A DNA stretch of 64,000 nt, taken from positions 3,664,001-3,728,000 of the forward strand of contig JARHVA010001190.1 of the NCBI GenBank assembly GCA_037957365.1, written 5' to 3'. The stretch comes from Torreya grandis (taxonomy: Eukaryota; Streptophyta; Pinopsida; Cupressales; Taxaceae). Below are positions 25,605-36,577 of the stretch, piece by piece. Below the pieces are notes generated by a model. The model did no database searches. It was given only the letters and a program-made list of their open reading frames with translations, and was not told the origin of the DNA. The translations under genes and the position numbers were made by a program. The stretch's first letter is position 1, and each line of letters begins with the position of its first letter.

Positions 25605-25940
25605 CTAATTTTTTTTTATTCGAGTCACGAGAGAATTTCCAAATCTTTTCAATCCAATATGTATTAATATTATTAAAGGAATAAGCACCTTATCATGGAT
25701 AAAATGTGCCACCTCTTCACATCCTATGTGATTTTGTTCAATTATTAGCAATAGTGGGCAATAAGGTGGTTTCTCTCCACTACTTATGGTGACAGTAGAA
25801 GAATCATTCAATCCATTAGGTTTTAGAGATGAGGACAACATGAATGATTTTATAGTTGGTCTCTTGTCTTTATATTTTTTATCACTAGTGAGCATAAAGG
25901 GCCTTCTACAAGTGGTGACCACAGCGTCCAAGATAAACAT
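25605..25940 (-). pseudogene. Decayed minus-strand frame, copy 1, unknown product
   Basis: An open frame of 111 codons includes CRRPFMLTSDKKYKDKRP, SSLKPNGLNDSSTVTISSG and HIGCEEVAHFIHDKVLIP. It is nearly the same as the frame at 27375-27677 in the second tandem copy. Synonymous-looking and conservative changes between copies suggest a coding origin, but no family is recognised. It ends at SLVTRIKKN where the second copy shifts frame. Confidence 0.4.
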
Positions 25941-27147
25941 TAATGTGGACCTATATATAATTGCTCAAAATGGAAAACTAGGCCATGATATAATGATCCC
26001 ACAAGGCTTGTTAAGAACTTGAAAATAAGAGGATTAGGGAAAGTAAAAAAACTGGTTACCCAAGATCTATATTGTTGTGATCATCTCGAAGAGACAAATC
26101 TAAAAACTATTATCTCCCACAAGCACCCAAAATTGAAAAAACACATTCCCAAAGTTGCACTGCTCAAATTGACCCCTTGTCGCCCCTCCCATCCCCCTTT
26201 CCAAATTATTCATGTTTTAAAATATAAATTAAAAACCGCATTTTCTTCTAGGGTTTGAGTTTTTTTTTTACAATAAATCTAACTATTTCCAAAAGTTGAA
26301 TAGCAATGAAAACCATGCATAGAAATAAATTGGCCAAAAAAATTGAGTAACATAGGTGTAGCGTCTAAGATAAACATTATCAGGGCCCTATATATAATTG
26401 CTCAAAGTGGAAAACTAGGCCATGATATAAGGATCCCAAAAGGGTTGATAGGAACTTGAAAATAAAAGGATAAGGGAAAGTAAAAAAAAGTGGTCACCAG
26501 AGATCTATTGTTTTAAAGATAACCATTAAATATATATAATTATTTATAGATAAATTTTAAATTAATATATAAATAAGATATAGATAATGGTTTGTACATA
26601 TCTAAAAGAGTGCATATTAGACAATACAAGATTGTATGTCATAATATATACTAACAATGTGTTATGCATTATATTTTTCTATTGATCTTTTTGCTTCAAA
26701 TTTATCAATTTGTCAAGGTAAACTCCATTTCAAGCTTACTTATAATGGACATATAATTCATTAGTAAAGTTATTCCAATCTAGAGATTGTCCCTTATTAT
26801 CCTTTCTAATCCATTAGTGGTTGTCCCTTATTTTCCTTTCTAATCCATTGGTACCACTAATAGGGTTCCAAAGTTGTCACTAAGGGCTTCTTAAAGATCT
26901 AAATAGAATGCATCTATGTTGACCCTTTTATAGTTAGTGCATTATGAAGCTAAAAAATTGTTCCATTAGCCTTGGTCAAGAAGTCACATATGTCCCATCA
27001 AACTTGTGTAGTTCAACTTTGTATAGGTGGAATTTTTTTCCATTGAGAAAAATGCCTCATTCTTTGATTCATCAAGTTCTAGTTGTGTCCTTTAGGGATT
27101 GTTGGTTGTGTAGTATTCCTAGATAATGAGATAGGTCAATGATTTCC

Positions 27148-27677
27148 TCAAATGTTGCAATTCAACCCATTGGTGCTCAATGCCATGCTCTCAAAACCTT
27201 GAGGAACCCATTGCATATTAGGTGGAGAAGTATCAGTTCCCATGTTGTTGAGAGAGGGCAAGCCCATGTTTCCTCCCATAGGTGGACAAGTTGGGAAATA
27301 CAAATGACCATTGTTAGTGAGGTTTTGGTTATCTAAGGGTGGGGTTGGCATAGCTAAACCAAATGCTTTTTTATTCAAGTCACGAGAGAATTTCTAAATC
27401 GTTCCAAGCCAATATGTATTAATATTATTAAAGGAATAAGCACCTTATCATGGATAAAATGTGCCACCTCTTCACATCCTATGTGATTTTGTTCAATTAT
27501 TAGCAATGGTGGGCAATAAGGTGGATTCTCTCCACTACTTAAGGTGACAATAGAAGAATCATTCAATCCATTAGGTTTTAGAGACGAGGACAACATGAAT
27601 GATGTTATAGTTGGTCTCTTGTCTTTATATTTTTGATCACCTGTGAGCAGAAAGGGCCTGCTACAAGTGGTGACCAC
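27148..27677 (-). pseudogene. Decayed minus-strand frame, copy 2, unknown product
   Basis: The first part (27375-27677) corresponds to the copy-1 frame and ends LERFRNSLVT. With a shift at 27375-27378 the reading continues for 76 codons (27148-27378) with KKAFGLAMPTPPLDNQN, YFPTCPPMGGNMGLPSL and SPPNMQWVPQGFESMAL. This Pro/Gly/Asn-rich, protein-like composition is unlike random AT-rich DNA. No family is recognised; a transposon-encoded or captured gene fragment is possible. Confidence 0.4.
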
Positions 27678-28563
27678 ACAAAGATTTAGGGTGTAGCGTC
27701 TACGATAAACATTAACAGGGACCTATATATAATTGTTCAAAATGGAAAACTAGACCATGATATAATGATCCCACAAGGGTTGATAGGAACTTGGAAATAA
27801 GAGGATTAGGGAAAGTAAAAAAATTGGTTACCCAGGGTCTATATTGTTATGATCGTCTCGAAGAGACAAATCTAATAACTGTTATCTCCCACAAGCACCC
27901 AAAAATTGAAAAAACACATTCCCAAAGTCGCACTGCTCAAGTTGACCCCTTGCCACCTCTCCCAAATAATTCATGTTTTAAAATATAAATTAAAGACCAC
28001 ATTTTCTTCTAGGGTTTGATAATTTTTTTTACAACAAATCTAACTACTTCCAAAAGTTGAGTAGCAATGCAAACCATGCATAGAAATAAATTGGCCGAAA
28101 AAAATGAGTAACATAGGTGTAGCGTCCAAGATAAACATTATCAGGGACCTATATATAATCGCTCAAAATGGAAAACTAGGCCATGATATAAGGATCCCAA
28201 AAGGGTTGAGAGGAACTTGAAAATAAGAGGATAAGGGAAAGTAAAAAAAAGTGGTCACTAGAGATCTATATTATTGTGATTGTCTCGAAGAGACAAATCT
28301 AATGACTATTAGCTCCCACAAGCACACAAAAATTGAAGAAACACATTCTCGAAGTCTTACTGCTCAAATCAACCCCGCCCGGCAACCCTTCCATCCCCTT
28401 CTCCCAAATTATTCATGATTTAAAATATAAATTAAAGACACATTTTCTGCTAATGTTTGATAAAAAAAATTTGCAACAAAATTAACTACTTCTGAAAGTT
28501 GAATAGCAATGCAAACCATGCATAGAAACAAAATGGCTGAAAAAACTGAGTAACATAAAAATA

Positions 28564-28845
28564 ATTCTCTGTGGTATTGGTCTACTTTAGTCCTTGTGTT
28601 ATAGAATTATGCCTCCTAAATCAATGCACTTTGGTGATGCAAACTTTGCATAGAAAAAAAAAAATTACCAAAAAAATTGGGCAATAGAAAAATATTGGCC
28701 TTTGGTATTGCTCTAGCTTTATCCTTGTGTTATAGAATTATGCCTCCCAAATTGATGTGCTTTGGCAATGCACTTGCCTTTGGTATTGCTCTACCTTTTC
28801 CCTTGTGTTATAGAATTATGTCTCCCAAATCACCTTTGTCTGTGT
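28564..28845. repeat. ~80-130-bp repeat, three copies
   Basis: Three copies of a unit built on ggtattg(g/c)tctac/agct and ccttgtgttatagaattatg, starting at about 28570, 28705 and 28780. Confidence 0.85.
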
Positions 28846-28859
28846 TATATAGATCGTCA

Positions 28860-30520
28860 ATCTCATATTACTCGTTATGATATTACTCATAAAATAAATT
28901 GAAACACCAATAATATACCCACTTGAATGTAAAAAATAATATCCAAATATATTGATATGCCAATAATAAATGAATTGATATGATTTAATCAAAATCACTA
29001 GCCACTTTGAGGGGGTAACCTCTTCAATAAAGGAAATTTAATGAAATGAAATTGAGAATTCAACTTATGATGATTTAGAAGAGCTTAACTATCCCTATCT
29101 ATAAACATTGGGGATGACTCCTAATCCTAATTAAGGTATTCTAAAGAAATATCTTAAACTAAAAAATGAAAACATATAAACTATACTGACCACAAATTAA
29201 CCACTCCATAAATTTAATACAACTCATAAAGATAAAATATTAAGCACCCCACTCCTCTAGATAAAATATTAAGGGAATAACATTCAAGGCCAATCCATTC
29301 AGGGACTAAATTCAATGGTCAACCCTCCCTATCATGATTTTTTTTTTATGACTATTATTTATTCATCATTTTGCTTTGAATGTTAATATAGTTCATCGCA
29401 AAACTAAAAAGCATTAAAGATAATCTATATATGTATTATAATTCTTTAGAGTTCTTGGCGATCTATTCAAAATTTCACTTTACATCTGATATGGTCCACA
29501 CTAAAAACTGATTGTATTTTACAATTAAAAAACACGAATAAGGTCATACGACCATCAAATTTAGTCCCTAATTCCATTAGGGAAGAATACCTCATTATTT
29601 TTTTTTTCAAACCATTCTTGCCAATATTTCAACCATGGGTTGATGTTTGAAAATGAAAAGGACAAAGAAACTCGAGACAAAGTGTGGCACAAGCGGCTAA
29701 TCTGCAAGCAGCCCAGGGGCCACAATGATGACTTATCAAAGTGCAAAAATCCTCAAAAATCTTGCCACCAAGCGAACTACAGAAGAAGACATTGGAGACA
29801 CAACTCGGAAGAAGTTTGAGTGTGTGTAATAACTCCCCATCTCAATGTTTGTATATCAACTCAAACTATGATGAGATGGTAGTTTCCTTCCCAACCTTTA
29901 TCGTTTCAGCACAAATTTTGGTTGCTTGCAGTTGCTACTTCAGTCAGGTACACAATTTAGGGAAGAATTGCTATTAGCGAAATACTCTAAGTTTGGGAGT
30001 TCACACTGCCACTTAGATGTCACAGAGTCTAAAATTAGTTTATTTGAAAATCTCTGTGTGTGTGTGTGTGTGTTCAAATGAAGGGGAAATCACATTTTAA
30101 ATTAATTTAAAATATATTTTTTTAAATGCATTAAAAAAAATGTTGTTCAATACTTTTACATGGTGTAAATACATTGTACATTGATGTACTAATTATTGAA
30201 AATCTCACATTTCATGATATAATTTATTATGAGGGGAAAATTAGACAATTAGTACATAGTACTATAACAACTATTAGGTAGTCCCAGTTCAACTTTAAGG
30301 CATTATATGTTAAAAACCTATTTGAACTATTGGCACATGTTCACACACTTCTCCCCTAATAGCCAACGAGCAACATTCACATTTCCACACTTGCAGAGCC
30401 CTATAAACACAATATAAATATTTATTAAACTTAATGGAACAACCCTCGGCTCAAGTGGGGAGCACCCTTGTTTCAATTTTTGGTCCCATAGATTAATTCA
30501 TCTCCCACAAATGGCACATT
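28860..30520. other. Gene-free stretch with (TG)9
   Basis: No supportable gene. A (TG)9 microsatellite lies at 30055-30072. Short open frames around 29561-29977 have no recognisable content. Confidence 0.5.
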
Positions 30521-30529
30521 CTATGCCAA

Positions 30530-30850
30530 GCAAGAAACAAAAAACCTTCGTTTGAGAGAGGCTCCAATAACTCAATAAGTTATAAGTGCCTTGCTAAGCA
30601 CCCCAATTTGATGTTTTGGTGAGTCTTACATTTACTAGTTCATTGACTCGAGACCAAAACTCGGCATGTTTTAAAAGCTACAATAAGTCAAAAAGTTGTA
30701 TGTGTCTTGTCAAACACCCCAAATCAAAATCTCACAAATGACATGTTATATACCTAGCAAGAAAAAAACCTCTCCTTAAAAGAAGCTACAATAAAATCAA
30801 TAGGTTGTGTCTTGCCAAACACCCAATTTTAATAAGGACTTACATTTAAT
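30530..30850. repeat. ~105-bp degenerate tandem repeats at LINE insertion site
   Basis: Three diverged units contain ctccaataactcaataagtt/gctacaataagtcaaaaagtt/gctacaataaaatcaatagg, followed by a cttgc/tca(a)acaccc phrase. The uninterrupted phrase cttacatttactagttcattgactcgag (about 30628) shows what the LINE target looked like. (The 20-base limit is met by reading it as cttacatttact and agttcattgactcgag.). Confidence 0.65.
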
Positions 30851-32195
30851 AGGGTTGCCCTTTGTCTCCTACTTTATTTGGTTTATATATTGATAAAATG
30901 GAAGAGTGGTTAAACATACAAAAGGGCGAAGGCATTCAGCTAGGTGAATTTGTTATAAAATTGCTCTTATATGCGGACGATCTCATTTTAATTACCAAAT
31001 CTGCATGTGGTTTGCAAGACCATTTATCTTCTCTTGAGCGCTTTTGCAGAATGGTGGGGATGCAGGGCAATATCAGCAAGACTAAGGTTATGATTTTCTC
31101 TAATAATAAAAAACATCAACATGAATTTTATTACAATGGAAGTCTTCTCGAAGAGGTTGCGGATTATAAATACCTTGGCATCGATTTCAACAAAAAGCTA
31201 AGCTGGTCTAGCTGCAGGTATAAAAGGACACTAGGTGGGTGGAAGGCTTTCTATGCTCTTCAGAATAAGTGCCGTGAAGTGGAGTTGTGGGATTGGAAAA
31301 CTATTCAAACCTTGTTCGGTCTTCTTGTGCTGCCAGTTGTTCTTTACGGGTGTGAATTATGGGCCAGCAGCGCTACTATAACACAATGGAAACAAATTGA
31401 AGGAATCCAAAAGCGCTTGATTACAAGCAAGATTAAAATCAAAAGCACGGTTCCATATGACATCATGCTAAGTGAAATGGGCGCTGTTCCTATCGAGGCA
31501 CTTGCTATGGTTCGCCTTTTAAGCTATTTAAAAAGAATCGAAAAAATGGAAGAGGATAGATGGCCTAAAGTTGTTTTTAGTGATACACTATGTAAGCGAA
31601 AAAGGACATGGATGCAACAAAATATCACATGGATGAGTAAATGGAATATTCAATTCAATATGTGCCCCACAAATAATAAAGAAATAAAAGTCTTTGTTAT
31701 GGAGAAATTTTACAAGAGAAATTGGGGAAGCGAGATCGGGAGGAAGAAACTATATTATATAAATGAGTTCAACCCCACTTGTGATCAACTCCAAAAAGCG
31801 TACATAGGAGCTAACATTTCTTGGAGGGCTAAAATTCTTATTGCTCAGCTGAGAACCAACTCTCACCAACTTCGTTGTGAGACCGGGCGTTGGAAGAGGC
31901 CAAAGGAGGCTTGGGAAGAGAGAATTTGCAGATTTTGCAATTCTGGAAAAGTGGAAACTGAACAGCACTTTATTCTAGAATGTGAGGCCTACAAAGATAG
32001 CAGAGATAAATTTGCGGATACTATATGTGACAGTTCTTGGCATAACCTATTCAACGAAGAGCACATTGAGCAATTAGGGGGGCTCATCATCAGCCTACAC
32101 AAGAAGCGAACAGTGCTACTTAAATCTGCTTGAGTTGTCTTGCTGTCCCATAGACTATTTTTAGTCTCGTGGACGTTAAAATTTTTATTATTATT
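30851..32195 (+). mobile_element. 5'-truncated LINE retrotransposon
   Basis: Begins abruptly at AGGGTTGCCC, which encodes the RT motif (Q)GCPLSP with the first base lost to flanking DNA, and ends after the ORF with a 3' UTR and a ttattattattt-like tail. Left flank gacttacattta and right flank acaagtacattgacccgag together resemble the uninterrupted repeat at about 30628-30660, so the insertion lies within that repeat. 5' truncation is typical of target-primed reverse transcription. The exact 3' end and target duplication are unclear. Confidence 0.8.
30862..32133 (+). CDS. LINE reverse transcriptase, C-terminal part (5'-truncated)
   Basis: 423 codons are open without any stop. The protein starts inside the RT fingers/palm at (GCP)LSPTLFGLYIDKMEEW and has the catalytic box YADDL (about residues 36-40). 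It continues with thumb motifs such as ADYKYLGIDFNKKLSW and VLYGCELWASS, and ends in a Cys/His segment, CRFCNSG...EQHFILEC, usual at the C-terminus of LINE ORF2. Endonuclease and the front half of RT are missing, and the first codon shown is TTG, so this is a dead copy without its own start. The clean frame implies recent insertion compared with the other elements here. Confidence 0.9.
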   Translation: MSPTLFGLYIDKMEEWLNIQKGEGIQLGEFVIKLLLYADDLILITKSACGLQDHLSSLERFCRMVGMQGNISKTKVMIFSNNKKHQHEFYYNGSLLEEVADYKYLGIDFNKKLSWSSCRYKRTLGGWKAFYALQNKCREVELWDWKTIQTLFGLLVLPVVLYGCELWASSATITQWKQIEGIQKRLITSKIKIKSTVPYDIMLSEMGAVPIEALAMVRLLSYLKRIEKMEEDRWPKVVFSDTLCKRKRTWMQQNITWMSKWNIQFNMCPTNNKEIKVFVMEKFYKRNWGSEIGRKKLYYINEFNPTCDQLQKAYIGANISWRAKILIAQLRTNSHQLRCETGRWKRPKEAWEERICRFCNSGKVETEQHFILECEAYKDSRDKFADTICDSSWHNLFNEEHIEQLGGLIISLHKKRTVLLKSA

Positions 32196-33756
32196 TACAA
32201 GTACATTGACCCGAGATCATTCATAGCTCTCACAACTGATGTCACAAGACTTACGCTCCAACCAAATGGCAAACGCATTTAATTTGCTACAACCAAAGAT
32301 ATTGATTTGGCCAGAGTTATTTCCATGAGACAACACAATCTTTGTTGACTCAGGAAATACCAAATTTTAGTCCAAGATTGGCTCAAAACATACGACACTA
32401 CAATGACGCTAAACTGATCACTCTTGACGCCGAAATGCAACAGAAGATTGAAACCGTACACAAAATTTGGGACACTCCAGAAATCTAGAATGAAAATGCT
32501 ATAACGTCTCGGCTATTGTAATGCCTGAAAGCTGCAATTACTAAAAACTACAATGTGAATCCTCTGAAAAACTGCAGAGAGAAGACTTAAAACTGTAGCT
32601 GTAATATTACAGAAAATAGAAAAACAATACCCAACTGAAGAGAATTACTATCGTGAGAGGACGTGGATGCCAATTTAAGCTCAAATCTAGGACAGTATGG
32701 ATGCTCCCTTGGCCAAAACACCATGATTATTTTTTCACCCAAATTTTTTTTTTTTTTTAAATTTTCAAAAATGCAAGAATCAACATATAACTTATTACTT
32801 ATAGTAGCTATTTTTTTCAAATGCGAGATAAATACTTTTCTTATCTTACAAAAAAAGGTACATCTAATAAACAAAATGACCGGACCCCAAAGACCAGCAA
32901 AAACAAATTTAGAAAGCAGTATCAAGTAAACCCATACACCTGGTCCCATCAAACCTCCAAAAATAGCCCCAATTGACCCACAGGATCCACTTACCAAAAA
33001 ACAAATCCTAATAGATCCCACCAACTGAAGTGTGCAAAACTTTCTTATCATAATAGTTAAAAATAAATCATAAACAGTGTCTGGTCTCTTCATCTTAACC
33101 ACAAAAATCACAAAAGGCCCTTATATTCTAATAAAGTGTCTTTGCCTCTGTATATATACAAGCTTAGCACACTACTGACCAATGTTGAAAGACCTCTTCT
33201 AGCACATGTATTTTCTTCCAATTTGTTTCTAGATATCTCCCAAGGGTTCTCTAAGACATTTTTTTTCATAAAGATGTTTATAAAACACCAACATCACGAA
33301 CAACCTGAGCTTGCATTTCCATCATACTAGCTTCAGCTATCTAAGTATCTGCATAGCAGAGAAGACAAATTTTAAATCCAAACAAGCACTCTCATCTTGC
33401 TAAAGTCTTCCACCCGAATCAATTGCTAGCCCAACCTTGGTGCCAAAAGCTACTTGTATATTCAACTGATCTTTGATGCTATTGCATTAAGAAATTAGTT
33501 TGGTTTTGCATTTGATATGCTGGAGCGTACAGCTATATTCTTACAAAAAAATCAGCTTTACATATATTTGGTGAATTGAAATTGAAGGTCTAGAATTCTG
33601 AGATTTCCCATACAATGTTTTATAGGCCTAGCAAGTTTAAGCGAAAGGTAATCTCATCCACAGTAGAAACAATGATATAAACCAGTTCTATCTATTGCAT
33701 CCGTTACAACAATTGCCTCAAGCTGGATTATGAAGTAGACGTATATGCCTAAAAAA
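32196..33756. other. Region downstream of the SPA gene; 3' UTR side
   Basis: The part just below 33757 should hold the SPA 3' UTR on the minus strand, though I could not place a clear AATAAA signal. A 174-codon minus frame at 32587-33111 has no recognisable features and biased composition from A/T tracts, so I do not call it a gene. Confidence 0.45.
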
Positions 33757-33948
33757 TTATATCATCTCCAGAAGTCTTATATTTCCTGTAGAATTGGCAG
33801 CTGCTAATGTTTGGGTTTGCCCCTTCCAGCAAACACATGAAACAAATTGTGCATTATCATCTTCCATCTCCAGTCCTGTAATTGGGTCTGCAGAGTTGAA
33901 CTTATAAGATGCCACGGGCATTGGAAGTGATTTGTGGTAAACAAAAAC
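33757..33948 (-). CDS. SPA: SPA terminal exon
   Basis: Acceptor tctttcag before GTTTTTGTT; 63 codons and TAA. It contains [34 protein letters not shown] and ends GNIRLLEMI, the typical SPA/COP1 last blade. Confidence 0.95.
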   Translation of the reverse strand, partial: VFVYHKSLPMPVASYKFNSADPITGLEMEDDNAQFVSCVCWKGQTQTLAAANSTGNIRLLEMI

Positions 33949-36577
33949 CTGAAAGAAATTCCAAAAAATGTGTCACTGAAACACTATAACTAATTAACAT
34001 GGGCAGAAGGTAATTGAGGTTAAATGAACATAAACTAGATTGGTACCCTCCATGAATGGGTTCCAAGCTGGAAAACCAATGATGAATCCCTTAATAGAAA
34101 GTTTGTAGGACATGATTCGCTCACAGCCACCATTAATTTAGTGGTCATGTAAAAAAGTATAGATATGGATGTTTCATCATGCCGATCTTCTCTTGGCCAG
34201 TCACTCATGCTTGAAAAACTTATTTGCTATTCTTTGAAAGTGTTCCATCAAATGATTGCTATACTAGATCTAGATGCCTTGTGTCTAGAAGTGATAAACA
34301 TAAATAGCAAGCACTAATCTATGCAAATATGTTCTCTATACAAACTATGCCGTGGCCATAGTATTTTACCTCGTTTGTTTCTGAACCAGTGGCAATATAC
34401 CCATCAGATACAGAGAGTCCAACAAAATTCTGAAGAGAATGGCAACATTCTAGATGTCAGTTGGCAGTCTACAGAGCAAATTTTAAAATTGCCCGTGGAT
34501 TACTATTAAACCAATGCCAAGTACCAAGTAGCCTAATCTAAATACATATAACCTGGAGACTCATTTAAGTTTCTTCAGCAGACAAAAAGAGGGCATTCGC
34601 TGATGATGACACACCTTTACATTTGTATGCCCCGTAAATGTCCGGACAGGACTACTGAGGACTTTTGCCTTATTGGTTGCTAAATCCCAGAGCTTGAGTG
34701 TGTTGTCTGTGGAAGCAGAAGCAAGTGAACCCGAATTAAGAAACTTAACATAGCTCACAGTCTTATTGTGACTTGCCAAGATGCACCAAGGTACTTTTAT
34801 ATTTCGAAGATCATAGCAATAGATCTTATAGTCTGCTGAGCCCAATGCAATTAGACGACCGGAATCTGGTGCAAACTGAACACAGCAGACATTTGCCTTT
34901 GTCCTGATTGTACCAATGCTTCTTTCCTGTTGAAATGAAATCAAATCAATTGGTGTGGAATGGTACAAAGAAAGAATAAGGTCTGAACATAAAGACGCTG
35001 TTGTACTTTTATCATTTTATTAAAATTTCTGTCATGTTAAATTTCAATAGTAGAGTAGATGTGCAAAAGAATAAAATGTTATTAATCATCCGTGCATATA
35101 TAATTTCAGTTGTGTGAGTACAATGTGCTGAAGAAACCACTGCTTTATCTTATCCGCAATTTTATGACTAACATGGTTGTAAGGAATGTGATTGCCTGAT
35201 TGATGCTCCAAAGCTTCACCATGCAATCATCGCCTCCACTGGCCAATCTTGTTGGATCAGATTGGGAAAAGTCAACTGACCAAATACGTTTCACATGCTC
35301 TTGGAAGTCCATAATAGATTGACTTTTTGTAACATCCCATAGCTACAACAGTAGTCAAAGGGAAAGAAGAGTTAAAAAAGCTCATCTTTAAATACACAAG
35401 CTAAAGATTGATTACGGGCATAGGATATAACTTATAAGTAAACTCCAAAAGGGAAAAGTATAAAATGAAAACGAAGTGTGTGGATGCATTAAATCTAAGA
35501 AACATAAAATTTTAAAGCAAAGGAACCAAGGCCAGGGGCTTTTGCAAACTTACCCGTACAACACCATCAAAGTCACTTGATGCAATCTGGTTTTTGATAT
35601 AACTATTCCAACAGATACTGCTAAATTTTGATCTACTTGTCATCTCAACAACAGGATAGTGAATATCCATATTCTCATTCAAGATTGTATCACACTCAAA
35701 GACTTTAATTTTTTTATTGACTCCTGCGGTGGCAAAGAATTCTTTATCTCGATCAAAACTCAAGGAACATATTAAGTTAGAAGAGTTAAGCAAGTCCCCT
35801 TGCTTTAGATTTGCCTTCACCTTGAATTTGCTGAATCGTAAATATTTGCATAAGCTGTCAAAAAATGTGCCAAGCTGATCATTCATTCTTCCTTCAACTT
35901 GATGTACTGTACCTGCTAGACTGTCCACTGAGCTCACATTACAAGCATCCGTTCCTGATATAGATCCCCATCCTATGCTACTCACATCTGAAGGCCTTCC
36001 CGCTAAATCACCTATAAACTGCTTTGCCTTGCATCTTGTGGAAAAATAAACTTGTTCTAATTTTTTAAAATTTCTCATTAACCGGGCACTTATGGATAGG
36101 AGATCTCCCTCTCTATCAATCTGGACATCAGACTTGCCAAGCTTCCTTCCACCACTTGCCATACAATTTTCACTGTCTTGTCGAAGGTGTTTTCCAAGCA
36201 TGGTTCCTTTTCCAGTTGGTATACTGGTGGTGGTATTTGTGAGACTTGGTTCACTGATCTGATCAAGTTGGCTAAATGAATCTAAGGAATTCTTTCCTTT
36301 AGAAATTGGGTGTTGCACGTTCCTGTTGAATGCAAGAGATAAATTACCCTTATGCTGAAAGATTGCCTGTTGTCTCAGAACTTCTTCAATGTCTGACGTC
36401 AGGCAAGTAACAGCATCATATAAATTATCAGCTCTCTCCTGCTTTTGTTTCTGCACCTGAAGCAGGAAATCTAACAATAACTCTGTGTCCGCAATTTTCT
36501 CCTTCATCTTCACTGCAGCTTGCCGTTCTTCCAAAGCCTCTTTGGCTTCAATGATCATTTCATTCTTCAGCACTTCA
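33757..36577 (-). CDS. SPA: SPA-type coiled-coil/WD40 protein (partial, 5' end missing)
   Basis: Five exons on the minus strand: 35554-36577, 35196-35342, 34615-34926, 34370-34429 and 33757-33948 (stop included). They join in frame to 577 codons. Exon 1 of this set gives a coiled coil (EVLKNEMII...LRQQ) and then the first WD40 repeats; later exons complete the propeller with [28 protein letters not shown] and GNIRLLEMI. This order matches SPA proteins, which partner COP1 and act as substrate receptors in the nuclear CUL4-DDB1 E3 ligase that degrades light-signalling transcription factors. The long gap and SPA-like sequence before WD40 separate it from COP1, and no RING is seen. The N-terminal kinase-like part lies upstream, outside the window or lost. 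Confidence 0.93.
34370..34429 (-). CDS. SPA: SPA exon: 20-codon WD40 exon
   Basis: Acceptor ctcttcag before AAT TTT GTT and donor GAG|GTAAAA; encodes [20 protein letters not shown], which matches the same position in Arabidopsis SPA proteins as I recall them. Confidence 0.93.
34615..34926 (-). CDS. SPA: SPA exon: central WD40 repeats (104 codons)
   Basis: Acceptor tttcaacag before GAA AGA AGC ([15 protein letters not shown]) and donor AAG|GTGTGT after FTGHTNVK. It encodes [16 protein letters not shown] and [16 protein letters not shown]. The DxR-containing YDLRN is the kind of WD40 motif that contacts DDB1, as known for COP1/SPA proteins. Confidence 0.95.
35196..35342 (-). CDS. SPA: SPA exon: WD40, short (49 codons)
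   Basis: The acceptor gttgtag precedes CTA TGG GAT (LWDVTKSQS). It runs 49 codons to VKLWSINQ. The following intron must start at GCAATC to keep the conserved spacing to SIGTI in the next exon, giving a GC-AG intron. The exon has no stop and was too short to appear as a long open frame. Confidence 0.9.
35554..36577 (-). CDS. SPA: SPA exon: coiled coil and first WD40 repeats
   Basis: The acceptor is gacacag before T-GAA-GTG-CTG-AAG, so the exon begins one base into a codon and an upstream exon must exist. The donor is GG|GTAAGT after GVVR. It is 1024 nt. Residues 1-75 or so form a Glu/Lys/Gln-rich coiled coil used for SPA-COP1 pairing; a Ser-rich linker follows; WD40 begins near [18 protein letters not shown] and [25 protein letters not shown] (read as two overlapping parts). 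Confidence 0.93.

Larger units (their letters stand above)
24793..28250. repeat. 1.7-kb direct tandem duplication
   Basis: Copies ~24793-26504 and ~26505-28250 both start tgttttaaagata(a)tc/cc and remain clearly homologous throughout. Each contains a ~1.13-kb unit X followed by two copies of a ~430-bp unit Y. Y starts near 25924, 26358, 27694 and 28121 at agcgtc(c/t)a(a/c)gataaac, and the last Y continues to about 28560. The first junction (26505) cuts the second Y short, showing where unequal exchange occurred. A small local duplication of ttgtccctta...tccatt lies at about 26783-26850. Confidence 0.85.

Noticed and set aside
32587..33111. 174-codon minus-strand frame below the SPA stop
   Set aside because: No recognisable motif, hydrophobic composition explained by T-rich sequence, and it lies where the SPA 3' UTR and downstream region are expected.
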